NCBI GenBank assembly: GCA_963920765.1
Contig: OY987247.1
Coordinates: forward strand, 3,410,001-3,474,000
DNA from: Ulota crispa
Taxonomy: Eukaryota > Streptophyta > Bryopsida > Orthotrichales > Orthotrichaceae
Length of the DNA stretch: 64,000 nt
Direction: 5' to 3'
How positions within the stretch are numbered: the first letter of the stretch is position 1; every line of letters starts with the position of its first letter. Shown here piece by piece: positions 25,374-36,945 of the stretch. The notes under the pieces were generated by a model. The model saw only the letters and a program-made list of their open reading frames with translations, was not told where the DNA came from and did not search any database. The translations under genes and the position numbers were made by a program.

Positions 25374-26028
25374 TTAACCCCAAAGCGTCATTGGGGACAG
25401 AAATTGTCCTTGACCAATGTTTGAAGTTAAATAAAATCCAATCAAATTACTATTTTTAGTAGTTTATATATTTGAAAAGTTCTTTCCAAAGCTTAGTTTT
25501 AGATTCAACAATTTGATTTTACAATTGATTGACTATGATTTTTCTATTCAAGATTTTGTGCATGGGTGTTCATTGCAATCTTGACTTTATGTAGTGTTGA
25601 AGGCTCTTAGGAATGAGCCTCAAATACACTAGATCTTTAAGAAAAAATCACATTAGAAATTCATTTAAAAAAATTGTAGAGTAGATTTTGAGAAGTCATA
25701 AATTGGTTGGGGCTATGCATGTTAAATCCTTTAACCTTGTATTTTTTTTGGTGACAAGCTTTTAAAATTTGACATGTGAAAAGAAGATTGAAAGACTTCA
25801 AATTACTTTCACAATTTTAACACCCTCATGATCAAACATTATAATCTTTCAATCCATACAAGACATTATTGTGTTTTTATTTCTAATGAGATCTCTAACA
25901 TGTCTAGTTTGATTTTATACGGTTACAATTCAAAAAGAATTGATGCCACTTATCAAAATGTTGGCTTTTTGTTCAAGTTAGAGCAAATTCCTAGAAGCCC
26001 CAGAAATGCAATGTCACTTTGGGGTTAA
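25374..26028. mobile_element. piggyBac-like MITE, 650-bp family, copy 2
   Basis: TTAACCCCAAAGCGTCATTG at the left; AATGTCACTTTGGGGTTAA at the right. The interior aligns with 10531-11182 (GTTCATTGCAATCTTGACTT, GAGCCTCAAATACACTAGAT). It directly abuts the preceding foldback element. Confidence 0.75.
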
Positions 26029-26038
26029 ATTAACACAT

Positions 26039-26696
26039 TTAACCCTTTAATGACCGTGGTCAATTCTGGGGTGGACAATCCTTTGTATTTCCATTTGGGG
26101 GACATTTTAGGGTTATTGAATACAGATGTCTATCACAGATCTGACCGTACAAATGGAAGTATCTTGCAGCATTTAGTGTTATGCATCATGAATTATGCTC
26201 ACTCTTTAGTTGTTATGGCCATCTTTTTGCATTTATTGGTGTATTTTCAATCGATACTCTTTTAGTTTTTTCAACCCTCCAGCCACATGCCACCTCAGAT
26301 TGGCATGGTTATTGTCCTAAACTCTTCACTTTCCAATTCCCCAGACTTATCCCCTTTGCCAAGTCCCCTTTGCCACGTCATCAAATTCCTGAACATGCTC
26401 TCTCTACAAACTGAAAAAAGTCAAAATCGACTAGGAACTCGTCGACTAGTCCTTTACCCCTAAGCGCCCAGTCGATAGTATATTGTTGATGGGGCCACAA
26501 CTTTATCTCATTTTTTTCTTAATTTGTACGGTAAAAACAGTCATGATTGATCCCCATTAGCAAAAAAGGCAATTCTTTTTCAAATCCTACGACCACTTTT
26601 TCTGAATGTAATTTTCCAAGCTGTGGTGGCCATTAAACTCCCCATTTTCTCCTAAATCTTAAAATAACTCTGCACGCTCAGGGGTTAATGGGTTAA
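26039..26696. mobile_element. piggyBac-like element interrupted by a second one
   Basis: The left end is TTAACCCTTTAATGACCGTG. Removing the insertion at 26453-26688 restores a right end that reads, inward, TTAACCCATTAAGGACTAG. The outer element is therefore about 420 bp. Confidence 0.55.
26453..26688. mobile_element. piggyBac-like MITE, 240-bp family, copy 2 (inverted)
   Basis: The reverse complement of this segment aligns with 11179-11416 over its full length (TTATTTTAAGATTTAGGAGA, TTTAATGGCCACCA, GATAAAGTTGTGG). The left TTAA has decayed to TTTA. Confidence 0.75.
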
Positions 26697-29502
26697 ATAT
26701 GTGTAAGACCCTCCCAACGTCGAGGGCAATACAAAGCCCCTAAAATTCTCCACTCACCCGTGGGCGGGAAGTTTTGAAGCTCATAGTCACTTGTCGACGC
26801 TCACTCACGCTTCGCGACGCAATCGAAGTGCGCGGAGCACCAAACCCTAAGCTTACGACGATCTCCAAGCCATTGCGTAGATTTTCGAAGACTTAGTAGT
26901 AATCCACACATCAACTTCAGAAATTTGAAAGGAAAAGTAAGCACATAATCAATTAAGTAGGCGACGATCAAGAGCAAAGGAAAAAAAAATGAAAAATATT
27001 CGTTCCTGCAAAGCGGTTGACGACAACCATTAGACACTCTCAATCAAATCGCAATGCTCCTGTGAAGAACTTTAAGGCCTCCGAAATCGTTTAGTGAGAA
27101 GTTTGATCCTATGTATGCAGCTAACAATCGAAAAACGTTGAGCACATTTCCAGTTCTCATTGATTTATGCGTTGGAGAGAAAGTTTTGGTGAGAACGTAT
27201 TCAAACCGAGGACGAGACAGTCGACGTTGCCAATAATTAAAGTAAGCATTCGCACACTGATGAGGAAATGTACGCAATATTTATAATTTCTGACACGGCT
27301 AAGCTTAAGCTCATATCAAGAAGTTCTAACGACAGCACAACTCTAAACCCTAACTTCGTTTTGTCAAATTTTAAAGGAACGCAGGTTGTCGTACGTGCAC
27401 GGATATTGTTTATGAAGAGGGAGAGAAGTGTGTGCAATGAACTCTAGTAGAAGAATAAAGTGCTTGGTGTTAAATTATGTGAGTGTAGTCGGTGGTAGGA
27501 TTTTTTGTTTTTTTTGGTGAGAGCTCCTTGATTGAGGTTTAATATTCTGTATGATGTTTGTTTGGTGATAATTTGAGTATTACAAAGCGCGTTGTGTCGC
27601 TTGATTAATGTACAGTAAGAGATGACAACAGCTTTGGTGACGAATTCGACCGCTTCGGCGATTGTGTTCCTTCAAGCCCGCCTTCAAGCTGGCCTGCTCT
27701 GATATAAGTTCTCCGTTGTCGTTTTTCTTCTTCTCAACGGCTGCCTCTGCGGATCGTCAACGATCTTAAGGTACCGTGATTATGCACCTCTTCGCTGATG
27801 TAGGCTCAATCTCTTGTGGTGACACAACTTGTGCAATGTGATGTCTTCAGTGCTTCGATTATCTTGACATGCTTCAAGGATTATTGTAGAGTCAGAGAAT
27901 TAGTTTGCATTCCAAACGACGTATTCGTTAATTTGGAAAAACGATGGGTACCATTTTGTACCTCACCTTAATCCAAAATAGCCACCTTAATTCAATTGAG
28001 AAGGTCACCTTAAACCTAGTTAATGAACTTTCTGTCCAAAAATTCAGAAGTTCATGAACATTCTGTCCAAAAAGAGCCTATTTCTGGAAGATACATATCT
28101 CATTTCATTGGAAAACAGTCAACGGACTCCAAATTCAATAAATATGGTGTTCTTTGGAAAAAAAAGTCAGAAGTCCCACTTTGTACGCTTTTTCCCAAAT
28201 TAACAAATGTGACGTTTCCATTGCGTACTGATTGAAATTTTAGTTGTTATTTTCTTGGTTAGGAGGATTTTACAATATAACCAGCATTTTCTTCCCCTGT
28301 TCCTGAGCTGAAAATAATAATTGTCACATAAATGGCAAAAGTTCAATAAAGTGGCAGGTTTCCACAGGGGCAAATTATAGGTCCTCGGATCTATTACCAG
28401 TCCTAGTTTTTAGAGCACTATGCACTTGATGCCATTTTCAAAAATATGACCTTAGTGTTGTTCATTCCTGTACGCTTGCGGTCCCGAAGTCCAGCCTACG
28501 TTGCTGCAGCTTCTATTTTGCTCTTTACCTAATCATTCTTAGTTTATCACGTTTATGAAATTCAAACATGTATTCATGTTGTCAAAGCTTTCAAGGTTCC
28601 CATGATTATCCAAACGAAGCACCTGGAGGAGTAGTCAGTGTCACTTTAGTGTTGTTGCCATCTGCTAAGAAATCACATTATTGCATTGTTAATGAATTAG
28701 TCCCTTTCATAGTCCAGGAAGTTTTATAACTGGTGGATGGTCTTACAGTTTCAGGCGTGACTTGCTTGCAAAAGAAATCAGATATCCAGTTGTAATGGTG
28801 AAGGAGCTGCATGCTGCAGTTACCGTGTTTGAGCAGGTCACCGCTTCTGATGCGAGATGGGGCATGTGAATCCAGGTATGCAAACACAAGCACGTCGTCC
28901 TTCATATCATTGGTTGCAATTACGTGAAGGCTTGCGTACTCAGTCAAGTCAGATACAAACTAAATTCTGATTTGCAGTGCACTCAGTTTTATCCCAAGAT
29001 TCTGCTGTTGATCTTGTTCTGCAAGTTTTACAGATTCTTATGCAAGATGACACTAAAAGCTCATTAGCAATTGCATTAGATTACATAAGTAGGGTTAGAT
29101 TTGCGATATAAGCAAGCCTCGTTACACGTGTCATGATCACCCTCAACTATTTTGTACACCGTTTTCAGTAAAGTCCACGTGTCATCGAGCACTTTTAAGA
29201 CCACAATCAATTGATTTTGGAGAACACTCGAATCCCGAGAATCCTATATGAATAAAGCTGAGTGATTAGATTCCTACATGCAATGTCGGATGGTGTTGAT
29301 AACGTTTTGGGGGTTCGTTGGGGTTAAAAGATTGTCAATCGTTTACCAGTGATCGCAGCGTGTGTAAGTTGTTGAGTCGATTTGTGAGATTAATATTAGC
29401 TGCTGCTCTTGCGGCCAGGTTTTGGCAATGAATTCAATTCACAGTGTTGAACTGAAAGCCTTCTGAAACTTCAAAAATTAAGTAATTCCCTCTTTGTTGA
29501 AA
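26697..29502. promoter_or_regulatory. GC-richer tract upstream of the unknown gene
   Basis: From about 26,720 the composition becomes gene-like. There are plant telo-box motifs (AACCCTAA) near 26,845 and 27,345, and a pyrimidine-rich stretch with a possible donor AAG|GTACCG near 27,770. No conserved protein is encoded. It may hold the promoter and untranslated leader exons of the gene starting at 29503, or of an unidentified non-coding transcript. A MITE sits at 27915-28216. Confidence 0.35.
27915..28216. repeat. MITE with ACACCATATTCATTAAATTGGG-like ends, copy 1
   Basis: AACGACGTATTCGTTAATTT and GGAAAAA at the left are inverted at the right (TTTTTCCCAAATTAACAAAT, GTGACGTTT). It shares GGTACCATTTTGTAC and CACCTTAA blocks with 33719-33976. 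Confidence 0.7.
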
Positions 29503-31887
29503 ATGTCGGGATCAGCGGTTTGTCAACCTAAGGATAGTTGGAGATGGCAAACCTCAAACTCAGAATACGGAAAATTCTATGTAAGAAAACACCAGCGAGA
29601 GGTAATGTTCTATGTTCTACAATCATATTCAGTCTTTGGAACTTCCCCTTCAAACGTTGCAACTGTTTTCAAAAGCACAACGTGTCTTTAGGTGAATAGA
29701 CCTAATTACAGGAAAGATAGAGAAAATAAGTCCTATTTTTACTTACACTCATTGAACTCATACCGTTTCTAGTTTTTGTTCAAAATTCTGAACTTGTCTT
29801 CCGGTAACTGGATGGAAATATGCTAGGTCTGTCAAGAGGCCGAGAATGAATACTTCAAAAAGTGTGAAGAATTATCTAACGAGCTTCAAGAAGCTAAAGC
29901 TCAGCTGGAAAAGCTCAAGCTTTCACGTGACCTGCACATTTGTGGTCCTGGTACGATTCCACATTACTCGATTCTATTTAATCTTTTGATTCAGTCCATC
30001 AGTTGGGACTGATCTTGCTATGAGACACTTTAGATACTGGCTAAAAATAGGGATGCTGCCTCTTTCTTTCACCATCGCTACAATCTTATTCACCCCCATT
30101 GTTTCGACCTTCAAATGCGCTAGCAATTCCTTCAACATATTTTTAATTGAAAATTATGGATCTTGGTTTCCGTCATTTTCTTGCTATATAGGTGAAGTGA
30201 CATGTGACAATAATACCTAGCAAGTGAAGGATTAATAGTCTCAACAATTGTTTGTTGAATGTAGAACTTGGGTAAATGTGTGCTTGATTCCTGTTTCATG
30301 GTTAATTGATGAACAATGGCCTCTTCATTTTGATGGTGTGATATAATACTGGACGTGGTGTTTTGTGGAAGTTTTAAGGGACATCAATTCCATCATTACC
30401 CTACATCCACTCCTCAGTTTCAGCAATACATTTGTCATTATAATACGTGTCATTATAATACACGGCGTGTGACAGTGAGATTACATGATGAGGCTTGCCA
30501 AACATCACCCTTATCGCCTAAGCGTGACTGGACAATCACAACCAGAGCAGGCCAACCAAATAGGAAAATGTACAAGACTCTGAAGAAGAACAAAGACGAA
30601 GAGGTAGAAGGACATGACTGTCAGATGCTGTTGGATCACGGAAAAGAAGACAATGCACATCGTGTGAAGCGTGAGAGACAAAAGATACCACTTTTATCAC
30701 TACGAAACGGAAGAAATAACCTGTAAGACCACCCCATGACCTCATATTTCAAGCTCCGTTCAATATTAGCATCCCATCTCTACAACCTTTCACACTGATC
30801 ACTACAGCTGGTTCCAGCATAGATCGCTAGACTATAAGATCATGCTCTTCACAATGACTCCAAGAGTTAGAACTCTTTACAAAGCTAACGTTCGTTCATA
30901 ATGATTACGGTCGGGACTGAGCGTAGAGCTTCAAAGTATGTTAGACTGGAACAGTTTTTACACGTCTAGTTTTGGTTTCATCATCTGACATTGCCATTGA
31001 TGTAGTAGCCATTTAATGTTCAGGTTTTATATCCCAGCAGAACATATCGATACTGATTGAGATTTGAATGTGATATCATTGGGGCAATGCATCCTATTGA
31101 TCTCATTGAAGTTGAAAGAGTGTTTCAACTTAGACCCTTCTATGTGGAATGTGATTGCTGCTAAGGGTATTTGTTACGAAAACTTCTAGTAATCGAACCC
31201 ATTATGCACCTAGATATCAACAGAATCCTGCTAGCGGCAGAACAGATTGTGTTGAGCAGGATGGAATTATCTTTCTAAAGTCTAGGGAACCTTGTGAGCA
31301 TCGCTAGATTGATATGCATGTTCGCATGCACATTAGAATGTTGAAGCTTCACCATAAACAGCCCATTTGCTTATTCAGTAATGTTTTGTGCGAAAGATGG
31401 TATCAGAAGACAGCGTTCAGAATCTTGACACGTGTTTAAATTGACTTACAAGCGCAAACATCTGTTGTGCAGGAGAGACGGTGATTATCAGGACGATGAA
31501 GATGTGGAATACCCCAAACCTGAAATACCTTCAGGCTGTGGATTGCGATGCTTGATGTCGAGGTCGGGTAGCCGGAACTCATCAAGTAGCGGCTCTGCGA
31601 AAGACCGTGAACAGTTAAGTCCTCGCAAGAGAAAGATATTGCAGAAGCACAGAGGTGCTCCGAAGAAGCAAAAGGGAACCTTAGTAAAGGCTACCTCGGA
31701 TTTAAAACGCACTGCTGCAGGCGGTGCTAACCTACCTCCCTCTCAACGTTACAACTTCTACCGTAAATTTGGTAATTTCTCCACACCTTGTATGTATCAG
31801 GAGGCAAATAATGAAGTTGTCAAAGAATGCTTCAACACTCTTAGGTTGCAATATGGGAAGCCCATGAGCAGCTTATGGATCAGGTAA
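29503..31887 (+). CDS. unknown coiled-coil protein with basic tracts
   Basis: Exons are inferred at 29503-29601, 29827-29950, 30476-30722 and 31473-31887, giving 294 residues with all phases closing. The third exon's acceptor (GTGACAG) was chosen because it alone among nearby sites fits the phase. No family is recognised. Residues about 34-70 are charged with heptad-like spacing (EAENEYFKKCEELSNELQEA and onward), a probable coiled coil. The C-terminal exon holds basic clusters (SPRKRKILQKHRGAPKKQKG) like a nuclear localisation signal, then a possibly folded tail rich in aromatics. The stop TAA overlaps a good donor (CAG|GTAACA). An alternative fifth exon at 32360-32414 would replace the terminal R with 18 more residues, ending CPEKE. 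An upstream TTG has no merit as a start. A chance run is unlikely given four in-phase exons. Confidence 0.5.
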
Positions 31888-31994
31888 CATGGAAGTAAAG
31901 TATCGTTATGAGAAAACATGCCAATTCACAGAAGTGGCCAGGCATGCAATTTTCAAAGCAAGATTAAACTTTCACGTTACTGGACGTACGCAAA

Positions 31995-32034
31995 ATCTCA
32001 ATATTTAGATCCTTGTGGGTCTAATATTGAGATT
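31995..32034. repeat. short perfect-looking hairpin
   Basis: AATCTCAATATTTAGA and TCTAATATTGAGATT pair around a 10-base loop. It lies just after the stop of the unknown gene, within its 3' UTR or last intron. Confidence 0.5.
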
Positions 32035-32080
32035 GTTATAATACAATATTAAATTCACGACCAAGCTCTGTATATCCTAA

Positions 32081-32323
32081 AACGTGTTCTTCATTAAATT
32101 GGGAAAAAGCACTTTCCCAAAACGGAATTGGGAATATTAAATTTTGTGTTTGTGAGAATATTTTGGTGATTTGAAGTGAATTTTTTGATAATTCCCATCA
32201 TTGATGTAAGGTTTTGAAGAAATCATCTTAATATTCACTCTAAATCACTTGAAATCTCTTAAAAATGAAAAATTCAAAAGTGCCAATATGTAAGCTTTTT
32301 CCCAATTTAATGAATAACATGTT
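32081..32323. repeat. MITE with ACACCATATTCATTAAATTGGG-like ends, copy 2
   Basis: AACGTGTTCTTCATTAAATT plus GGGAAAAAG at the left; CTTTTTCCCAATTTAATGAA plus TAACATGTT at the right. It ends about 35 bases before the possible alternative acceptor at 32360. Confidence 0.75.
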
Positions 32324-32414
32324 CCTATATTTGATTGCTATCTGTATAGCAATGTATAGGATAGGATCTCTTGAGGTTGTGGAGTATGTACAGAGCTGTC
32401 CAGAGAAGGAATAG

Positions 32415-33526
32415 TTGATTTTGACCCAGCCGTTCAACTTCTCCAGCAGTTGAGTGAAGTAAAAGTGTAGTTGAGTGATTCCAAGACTTCGAAGTAGGAA
32501 TCCTGTTATGCATCGAGTGCTTGTTTTGAATGAAGCCCTCAACTACTTGGAACTAACAAAAGCTCGTGGTTGTTATTGAGAAGGTTATGGGGGACAAGGT
32601 GCTAAAACAAGTAAAGGCTGGCACTCCTTGAAAAATCCATGGATGCCATCTTGATCCATAGCTTTAAGCTTGCTCAAGTCCCGACTCAAGTGAAGTTGAA
32701 ACGAATGGAGCGTTTTTAGTTACTCTGAACGTTGGTAGTAGTTAGCTGCTCATTTGGCAATAGGTAACAGATATGGACTTGTTTCATGCGACTCTTTGGC
32801 TCTGCACCGAAGGGTTAATGTTCTTGCATTGTCAAAAGCTCCATCTATTGTAAATGTGGAAATTCAGGTACTAGGCTGATACAAATTGCGAGTCAGTGCA
32901 ACAATGTTCCAGAGTTTCTTGTAGTGTAGCTGATTGTTTCAATTTATTAATTGCTTTGTGTCATGCAATTCAAAGTGCATAGTAGCTGTAGATAGGCTTT
33001 TTTTTAATTTTCTTACATAACAAAAAAGCATAGGAGAGGATTTTCTTTGGCATTTGTTATTGCATAAAAAGCCAATTAAACTATACACAAAAAGACTAGG
33101 TGAGAAAAATGGGTATAAATTGTATAAATTTTATAGGGTTAAGGTCATGGTTGTCACATTGGGCTGCCCGTCTGCCTGCTTGTCTGCTTGCCCGCTTGTA
33201 CGCTTGAAGTGTCAGATTGAGGTCATGGTTTGTCCGATGAAGTCAACTCATAGTTGATTTTAAAAAATGGTACAAAATGATAAAAAAACTCACTTTGTAC
33301 ATGCTAGTGACACACATTGTTGCCAACATGAAGTCAAAACTCGGATTCAAAGCCATATCATATATTAAAAATGAAAAATGAAAATTTCATTTTTCCATTT
33401 TTAGGTCAAAGACCCTAAAAATGACTTAGAAATACAAGAGGGCGGACACATCCATCTGTGTTGTCTTTTTTATCTGTTTGCATGTGCTGTCCAACAGCCA
33501 AAACTCGCCAAAAGTAACAACCATGG
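32415..33526. other. intergenic, nothing recognised
   Basis: Moderate composition up to about 33,000 (possible 3' UTR or an old gene remnant), then AT-rich. A short CTGCTTG/CCGCTTG-type repeat is at about 33,165-33,206. No credible open frame. Confidence 0.4.
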
Positions 33527-34012
33527 TTAAGGTAGGAGCACCCATTACCAACATTGTACCTAATGGCATCATTCTCTACTTAGGGAATTCATTTTAGAAC
33601 TTAAACCTAGGTATGCCATACATAGCTTATTGTTGTTGACCAAGATGATAAGCTATCAATGAAGAACCTAGATTTAAGTTCTAGAATGACTACCCTAAGT
33701 AGAGAGTGACACCATTAGAACGCCATATTCGTTAAATTGGGAAAAACAGAGGTACCATTTTGTACTCCACCTTAAACCCAAAAAGTTACCTTAAACCAAA
33801 TTTGAAGGTACCAGATTCAATTTGAGCCACTAAGATTTTTTCCCTTGCAAATTCCTCCTTTCAAGTGAGGGTACATGTACCAAATAAAATGCTGGAGCTC
33901 AAATTAAGGTGACCACCTTAATCGTTCAAAAGTCCCAAAATGTACTCTTTTTCCCAATTTAACAAATATGGTGTTTTAGATACAATGTTGGTAATGGGTG
34001 CTCCTACCTTAG
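33527..34012. repeat. MITE with TTAAGGTAGGAGCACC ends, carrying an insertion
   Basis: TTAAGGTAGGAGCACCCATT and ACCAACATTGTACCTAA on the left are inverted on the right (TTGGTAATGGGTGCTCCTAC). The two halves are separated by a complete MITE of another family at 33719-33976. Confidence 0.75.
33719..33976. repeat. MITE with ACACCATATTCATTAAATTGGG-like ends, copy 3
   Basis: AACGCCATATTCGTTAAATT plus GGGAAAAA at the left; TTTTTCCCAATTTAACAAAT plus ATGGTGTTT at the right. It is inserted inside 33527-34012. Confidence 0.8.
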
Positions 34013-34744
34013 AATTTGATTACACCTTCAAAATAGCTAGCTCATATAGTAAACCCTCTATCAAATATGTATACGTGTATATATATAGAATGAGTACTAT
34101 TTATTTCCCTTAATTAAATGAAAATAGTGAATACACAATCTCATAATAGGTGTAAGTGTCAGTTTTTCTAAATTGGTGGTATTCATGTGCCAAAAGTTGT
34201 GACATGTTTTCACAAAAGTCTAATCTCATTCCACAAACTAGGATCTAAAAAGATTTGGATATAGACCATGTGGCATGAGCATTGCCAATCATGCCAAAGT
34301 AATGGCATATTGTCAATTTTACTAATTTGACCTTTGTAGACTGATTATGTGCATTTGGATATGTTTTTCAATGACAAGATTCAGTGTGAGTTGGTTGTGA
34401 AGCTTATTTTCTATAAACAAGATTCAATATGAGTTAGTTGTGAAAGCTCAATAAAAAGTTTTTGTCTTGATAAAAGGATTTTTTTTTTTGAAATTAGTGT
34501 TTGACATAGAGCGATACTCTATGATATGATCAATCTTAAAGATGTCAATGAAAATTTGAGTTATGCTCAAATTTGAGATTCGTTAATTCAAATCCAAAAA
34601 ACTCACACTTGTGTATTTTTCCACTTCGAAGATTCCAAATTTTTGAAATTAGTTTTTTTTGAAAGTTAGAAAATAATAGAAAAGATGCAATATGTTTCCA
34701 AACTTTAGTACCAAATTATTTTAATACATAAGTGCCAGATTACT

Positions 34745-35143
34745 TTAGGTAATTGATACATGTACAAAGGGGTTTGCTATATGTACACCGGGTGCTCGGG
34801 TGGGGTAAAGTTTAGACATTTACCATCAGCAAGTTGAATTTGGAAAAATTGAATTCAAATTTAGATTCAGAGACTTTCATTTATTTTAGAACCTATAAAG
34901 AAGGATACAATTGAACAATGCTAAGTAGAAAAATTTAGTTTTAATTACAAACAAGGGTAAAAGTAATAATTTGCTTCCTAGTTAAGTTTTTTCAGTGAAC
35001 GTTGTTCAATTATATCCTCTTTTGTGGTTTGAAAATAAATCAATGTCTCTAAATCCAAATGTGAATTCAAATTTTCCAAATTCAACTTGTTGGTGGTTAA
35101 TATCTAAAATTCACCCCCCCTTACATATATCAATTCCCTTACT
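34745..35143. repeat. foldback element, about 400 bp
   Basis: The left arm (GTAATTGATACATGTA, CAAGTTGAATTTGGAAAAAT, GGATACAATTGAACAATG) is inverted on the right (GTTCAATTATATCC, TTTTCCAAATTCAACTTGTT, TACATATATCAATTCCC). Arms of about 150 bp have several indels. Confidence 0.7.
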
Positions 35144-35196
35144 TTAACGTGTAACATGTAAATGCCAATTTTAAAAATTGGTTGAGAATGCAACAA

Positions 35197-35316
35197 ACAC
35201 CATATTCATTGAATTGGAAATTTTGTAACATTTTGGGTTTAAGGTGACCAACTTAAACCAACCATTAAGGTACAACTTGGGAATCTGATTTTTCCTATTT
35301 AATGAATATGGTGTTA
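35197..35316. repeat. MITE with ACACCATATTCATTAAATTGGG-like ends, copy 4 (short)
   Basis: AACACCATATTCATTGAATT at the left is inverted as CTATTTAATGAATATGGTGT at the right. About 120 bp, an internally deleted family member. Confidence 0.7.
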
Positions 35317-36620
35317 ACACCACAATTTATGATTTTATGCTTCTATTTCAGTCCTCTCTTTTTTGCATAAAATTTTCAGTAAACTGAAGATATTATTCAA
35401 GTTATAAAAGCATCATCATATATGGTGAACATGTAAGTGTATCCAAAGTTTCACTCACTTTTCTAAATGCACTTCAATGTATATTTTGTTTGCTATCAAG
35501 AAATCTTTGATAAAGAAAGGTGCACCAAGAACTTATCATATGACTTTCAAGGCTTTTTTTTTTTTCATTTTTTAAGAAGTGTGAAAGTGGCGATTTAAAA
35601 TGTTATAATGGTGCTCCAAATTTCAACACTCATCCACATATTGGATATAAAATATCACATTAGTACATATTACCTGTTTGTAATTTGGTTTTCATCCACA
35701 ATTTGGCAATTTCATTCAAGTTTAAAAAAATTTGAAGCCTTGTGGCAATTTCATCCAAGTTTTTTTGACATTTTCTAGCTTTTTTTTTGGGTGCAATTTG
35801 GCACCAAAAAGCCAAAAAAAAAAAAGGCCTTATGACTTGCATCTAAATACTAAATAGCAAGAGATTTTAGTTTTTGATTCATTTAGCAATAGGTAGTATA
35901 AAATATAGCAAAACTTTCCAAGTGTGTATAAGTTGTGTAGTATAATGTCAAACATAGTTGTGTTCAATGACACACCAAAATCAATTGATAGAATGTGAAA
36001 AGCAAACATTAATTTAAATAAATATGTTGCAACCACATCCTTTTAAGAATAATAAAGTCTAGCATATATACTACTTAACATGTACTTAGTTTTTTTATTC
36101 ACTTAGTCTTATGTTTCTTTTTTTCTAAGTCAACTACAATATTACACTATTATTGATTGATTGTTAAAAAGAAAACTTAACAAATAATTGAATGATACAT
36201 AAGTTTTCAGTTGATGTTTTAGAAAGATCTATATACCTATAGTTTATCTTTTTCCACTTTTGATAGACTCTCTTTTAAACTACCATCTTCAACATACCTA
36301 CAATAAAGAAATAGACCTTTGGAGTTCAGACAAGAGTTTAGAAGACACTTAAATAAGATCCAAGCAAATCTTTGAAACTGAAATTTCAAGTCTTATATTT
36401 TAGTAACTAAGGTGTACTCCCACTGTTCCTCTAAAAACGTTCATATTAGACACATTTCTGGTACCCCTAAAAAGCTCCATTTTGCTAGTTTCAAACATTG
36501 AGAAAGTGTTTGTCATGTTCAATGATCTCATGAGGGCAAGTTAAGCAAGTAGGGAGCATTCCTCTCTTGACAAGCTTGGCCTTGCCCATATGAGGTATTG
36601 TTCCTTCAGCTAATCTTTAA
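35317..36620. other. intergenic AT-rich DNA
   Basis: No gene or recognisable element. Confidence 0.45.
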
Positions 36621-36624
36621 ATCA

Positions 36625-36945
36625 TCAATAATGAGGAACTAGCAACATGCACAAATATGGTACTTTTTGCATGGAATTTGGGTGCCCAAAAGGCAACATC
36701 AAAGCTGGAGATTTTTCATACATTTGGTAGATGGTATGTTGATTCTAGAATGCATGTATCACTAGCACAAAGACAAAATATTGAGGAGCCGGCAACATTC
36801 ACAAACTATGCACAAATATGGTACTTTTTGCATGAAATTTGGATACCTAAGTGACAACATAAAAACTAGAAATTTTGCATACATTTGGTAGATGGCATGT
36901 TGATTCTAGAATGCATGTGTCTCTAGTGCAAAGACTAAAAACTTC
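36625..36945. repeat. tandem duplication, unit about 161 bp
   Basis: Two diverged direct copies; ATATGGTACTTTTTGCATG occurs near 36,655 and 36,816, and CATTTGGTAGATGG and TGTTGATTCTAGAATGCATG are repeated with the same spacing. Confidence 0.8.
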
